The notes under the pieces were generated by a model. That model ran no database searches. It saw nothing but the letters and a program-made list of their open reading frames with translations, and was not told where the DNA came from. A program made the position numbers and the translations under genes. Shown one piece after another: positions 62,570 to 64,000 of a DNA stretch of 64,000 nt. Every line of letters starts with the position of its first letter. The stretch's first letter is position 1. The DNA is from Microbacterium oryzae (GTDB taxonomy: Bacteria; Actinomycetota; Actinomycetes; Actinomycetales; Microbacteriaceae), in the NCBI RefSeq assembly GCF_009735645.1, contig NZ_CP032550.1, positions 1,798,001-1,862,000 of the forward strand, written 5' to 3'.

Positions 62570-64000
62570 TCAGCGCCGCCCGGGCTTGTCCGTCGACGGC
62601 GGACGCAGGCTCCCGCGGGTGTCGAGCGCGAGCTCCTCGGCGTCCATCGCCGTGATGAGCTCCCGCATGACCTCCTCGCTGAGATTGCCCTTGTCGCGCT
62701 CCTCGAGCAGCACCCGGCGACGCACCTCCAGCCATCCCTTCGACAGGTCGCGCACGCTCTCGTAGCTCGGCCGCTTGACGATCGGCTTCGCCTCCTCCGC
62801 CGCGTCCAGCGCGCGCTCCGCCTTGTCGGCGTTCTTCTCCACGCGGAGCAGCGACCTCGCGACCTTGTCAAACTTCTGCAGCGAGTCCTCGCCGTAGAGC
62901 GCCACCCACTCCTGCTGCTTCTGCCGCAGGTACTCGCGTCCGGCGTCCGCGCTGCGTCGACGCACGGCCTCGAGCTGACGCGCGTCGGACGCGCGCTGCG
63001 CGTCGGCGTTGACCCCCAGCAGGCGGATGAGCGGAGCGAGCGTGAGCCCCTGCAGCAGCAGCGTGCCCACGGTAATGATGAACGCGCACACGATGAGCAC
63101 CTCGACGTTGCCCGTCGACATGCCCCCGTCGGTGAGATCCGGCAGGGCCGCCGCCATCGCCAGCGTCACCACGCCGCGCATTCCCGCCCACGAGACGACC
63201 GCGCGCTCGCGCACCGACATCTGCGGTTCGATGATGCGCTGGCGGATGGTCCGCTCCGTGATGGGGCGGCCGCGCTTCTCGAGACGCGCGCGCTGGCGCC
63301 GCACCATCCGCGCACGCCGGCTGCCGGGATTGTTGCGGTACTCCTCCGCGGCGTGCTTCCAGCGGACGAGCCGCAGGCGCTGCCAGGCCTGCCCCCATTC
63401 GTAGCTCAGGTAGACGAAGATCGGGCGGATGACGAGGACGACTGCGAACACCGTCAGCGCGAGCAGGAGGGTGCGGGGCCCCGAGACGTCCCCGAGCTCC
63501 GCCACGACATCGGGAAGCTGGAGGCCGATGTAGGAGAACACGAAGCTCTCCAGCAGGAAGTCCATCGAAGACCACAGCGGACCGTCCTGCTGCCGCGTCG
63601 CGTAGCTGGTCTTCGGGGCGTTGTAGCCGACGTAGAGTCCCATCGCGACGACGGCCAGCACGCCGGAGCCGTGCAGCTCCTCCGCGATCGCATAGGCCCC
63701 GAACGGCACGAGGAGGCCGACGGTCCCGGTGACGACGGGGTCGCTGATCCGCAGCCGGAGCTGATGCAGCACGATGCCGAAGACCATCCCGATCGCGATG
63801 CCGACGACGACGGCGAGCGCGAACTCGGTCAGGCCGTCCCAGACCGTCACGGTGGCGCCCGCGACGATCGCGGCGAACACGCGCACGAGCGTCAGCGACG
63901 TGGCGTCGTTGATGAGACTCTCGCCCGACATGACGGTCATCACCCGGCGCGGGAGGCCCAGCTTGCGCGCGATGGCCGCCGCCGACACCGCGTCGGGCGG
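62570..64000 (-). CDS. CPA1-type Na+/H+ antiporter (5' end outside window)
   Basis: At least 477 aa; the frame runs to the right edge, where it reads PPDAVSAAAIARKLGLPRR, the conserved segment with the transport aspartate of CPA1 exchangers. SGESLINDATSL (ND motif) follows, then further TM helices including VSWAGMRGVVTLAMAAALP. The C-terminal about 160 residues are soluble and charged. It exchanges Na+ or K+ for protons for pH or salt homeostasis. Confidence 0.9.
   Translation of the reverse strand, partial: PPDAVSAAAIARKLGLPRRVMTVMSGESLINDATSLTLVRVFAAIVAGATVTVWDGLTEFALAVVVGIAIGMVFGIVLHQLRLRISDPVVTGTVGLLVPFGAYAIAEELHGSGVLAVVAMGLYVGYNAPKTSYATRQQDGPLWSSMDFLLESFVFSYIGLQLPDVVAELGDVSGPRTLLLALTVFAVVLVIRPIFVYLSYEWGQAWQRLRLVRWKHAAEEYRNNPGSRRARMVRRQRARLEKRGRPITERTIRQRIIEPQMSVRERAVVSWAGMRGVVTLAMAAALPDLTDGGMSTGNVEVLIVCAFIITVGTLLLQGLTLAPLIRLLGVNADAQRASDARQLEAVRRRSADAGREYLRQKQQEWVALYGEDSLQKFDKVARSLLRVEKNADKAERALDAAEEAKPIVKRPSYESVRDLSKGWLEVRRRVLLEERDKGNLSEEVMRELITAMDAEELALDTRGSLRPPSTDKPGRR

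Overview
The window is high-GC DNA from an actinobacterium, most like Microbacteriaceae (probably Microbacterium). The signs are a DUF222-HNH endonuclease, a CmtR-type metal sensor, actinobacterial RadA, ClpC and ArgA neighbours, and many genes whose start codon lies 6-7 nt after a TAnnnT -10 box, the pattern of leaderless mRNAs. This assignment is inferred from gene content; no 16S gene is present.

Positions 1 to about 24,450 look like the right-hand part of a mobilizable element. It begins with the 5' part of a RecJ-like DHH phosphoesterase, a 523-bp palindrome-rich non-coding stretch (candidate oriT), a MobC-like protein and a HxHxxxN relaxase. A 17-kb minus-strand metal and envelope-redox island follows (4574-21530). 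One operon (13411 to 4574) runs: two-TM leader protein, TlpA, CcdA, ResB, DsbA-like, Lnt, DUF3515 lipoprotein, CopD-CtaG fusion, CopC. A second (20132 down to 15979) runs: a paralogue of the same two-TM protein, a 35-aa membrane peptide, a flavin monooxygenase, a CopC-like protein without the copper-site histidines, LspA, a small membrane protein, CtaG. Then come cmtR with a CtpG-like P1B ATPase, and an ArsR regulator broken by an in-frame TGA with a CDF exporter. The island thus combines metal sensing and export, periplasmic thiol and cytochrome assembly functions, and its own lipoprotein-maturation enzymes. A two-gene cassette (a coiled-coil protein and a DUF4041/T5orf172 protein) lies between the island and a tRNA-Ser(CGA) gene. 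That gene probably marks the attachment end, because the element abuts the tRNA 3' end. No integrase lies in the window.

From 24.5 to 45.2 kb the DNA looks like ordinary chromosome: an FMN alpha-hydroxy-acid oxidase, a GH36 alpha-galactosidase with its ROK regulator and operator, a PPOX flavoprotein, then an eight-gene operon joining an oligopeptide-type ABC importer to a luciferase-like monooxygenase, two carboxymuconolactone-decarboxylase/AhpD-fold proteins and a glyoxalase-like protein (substrate unknown). Next are ldh, radA, an SseB-like protein, a membrane-anchored hypothetical, argA and clpC.

From 45.2 to 57 kb there is a second accessory stretch. It holds a DUF222-HNH protein, an operon of three tandem four-TM DUF2975-like proteins with a small Xre regulator, and a type III restriction-modification operon (mod-res) overlapping a third gene, a UvrD-like helicase with a PD-(D/E)XK nuclease end. 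A divergent Xre (controller-like) gene and a GGTAC-nn-GTACC palindrome lie at its head.

The window closes with a Tat-exported GH106-like glycosidase carrying a LacI-type operator, a dicarboxylate/amino-acid:cation symporter, an SDR oxidoreductase and the C-terminal part of a Na+/H+ antiporter cut by the window edge.
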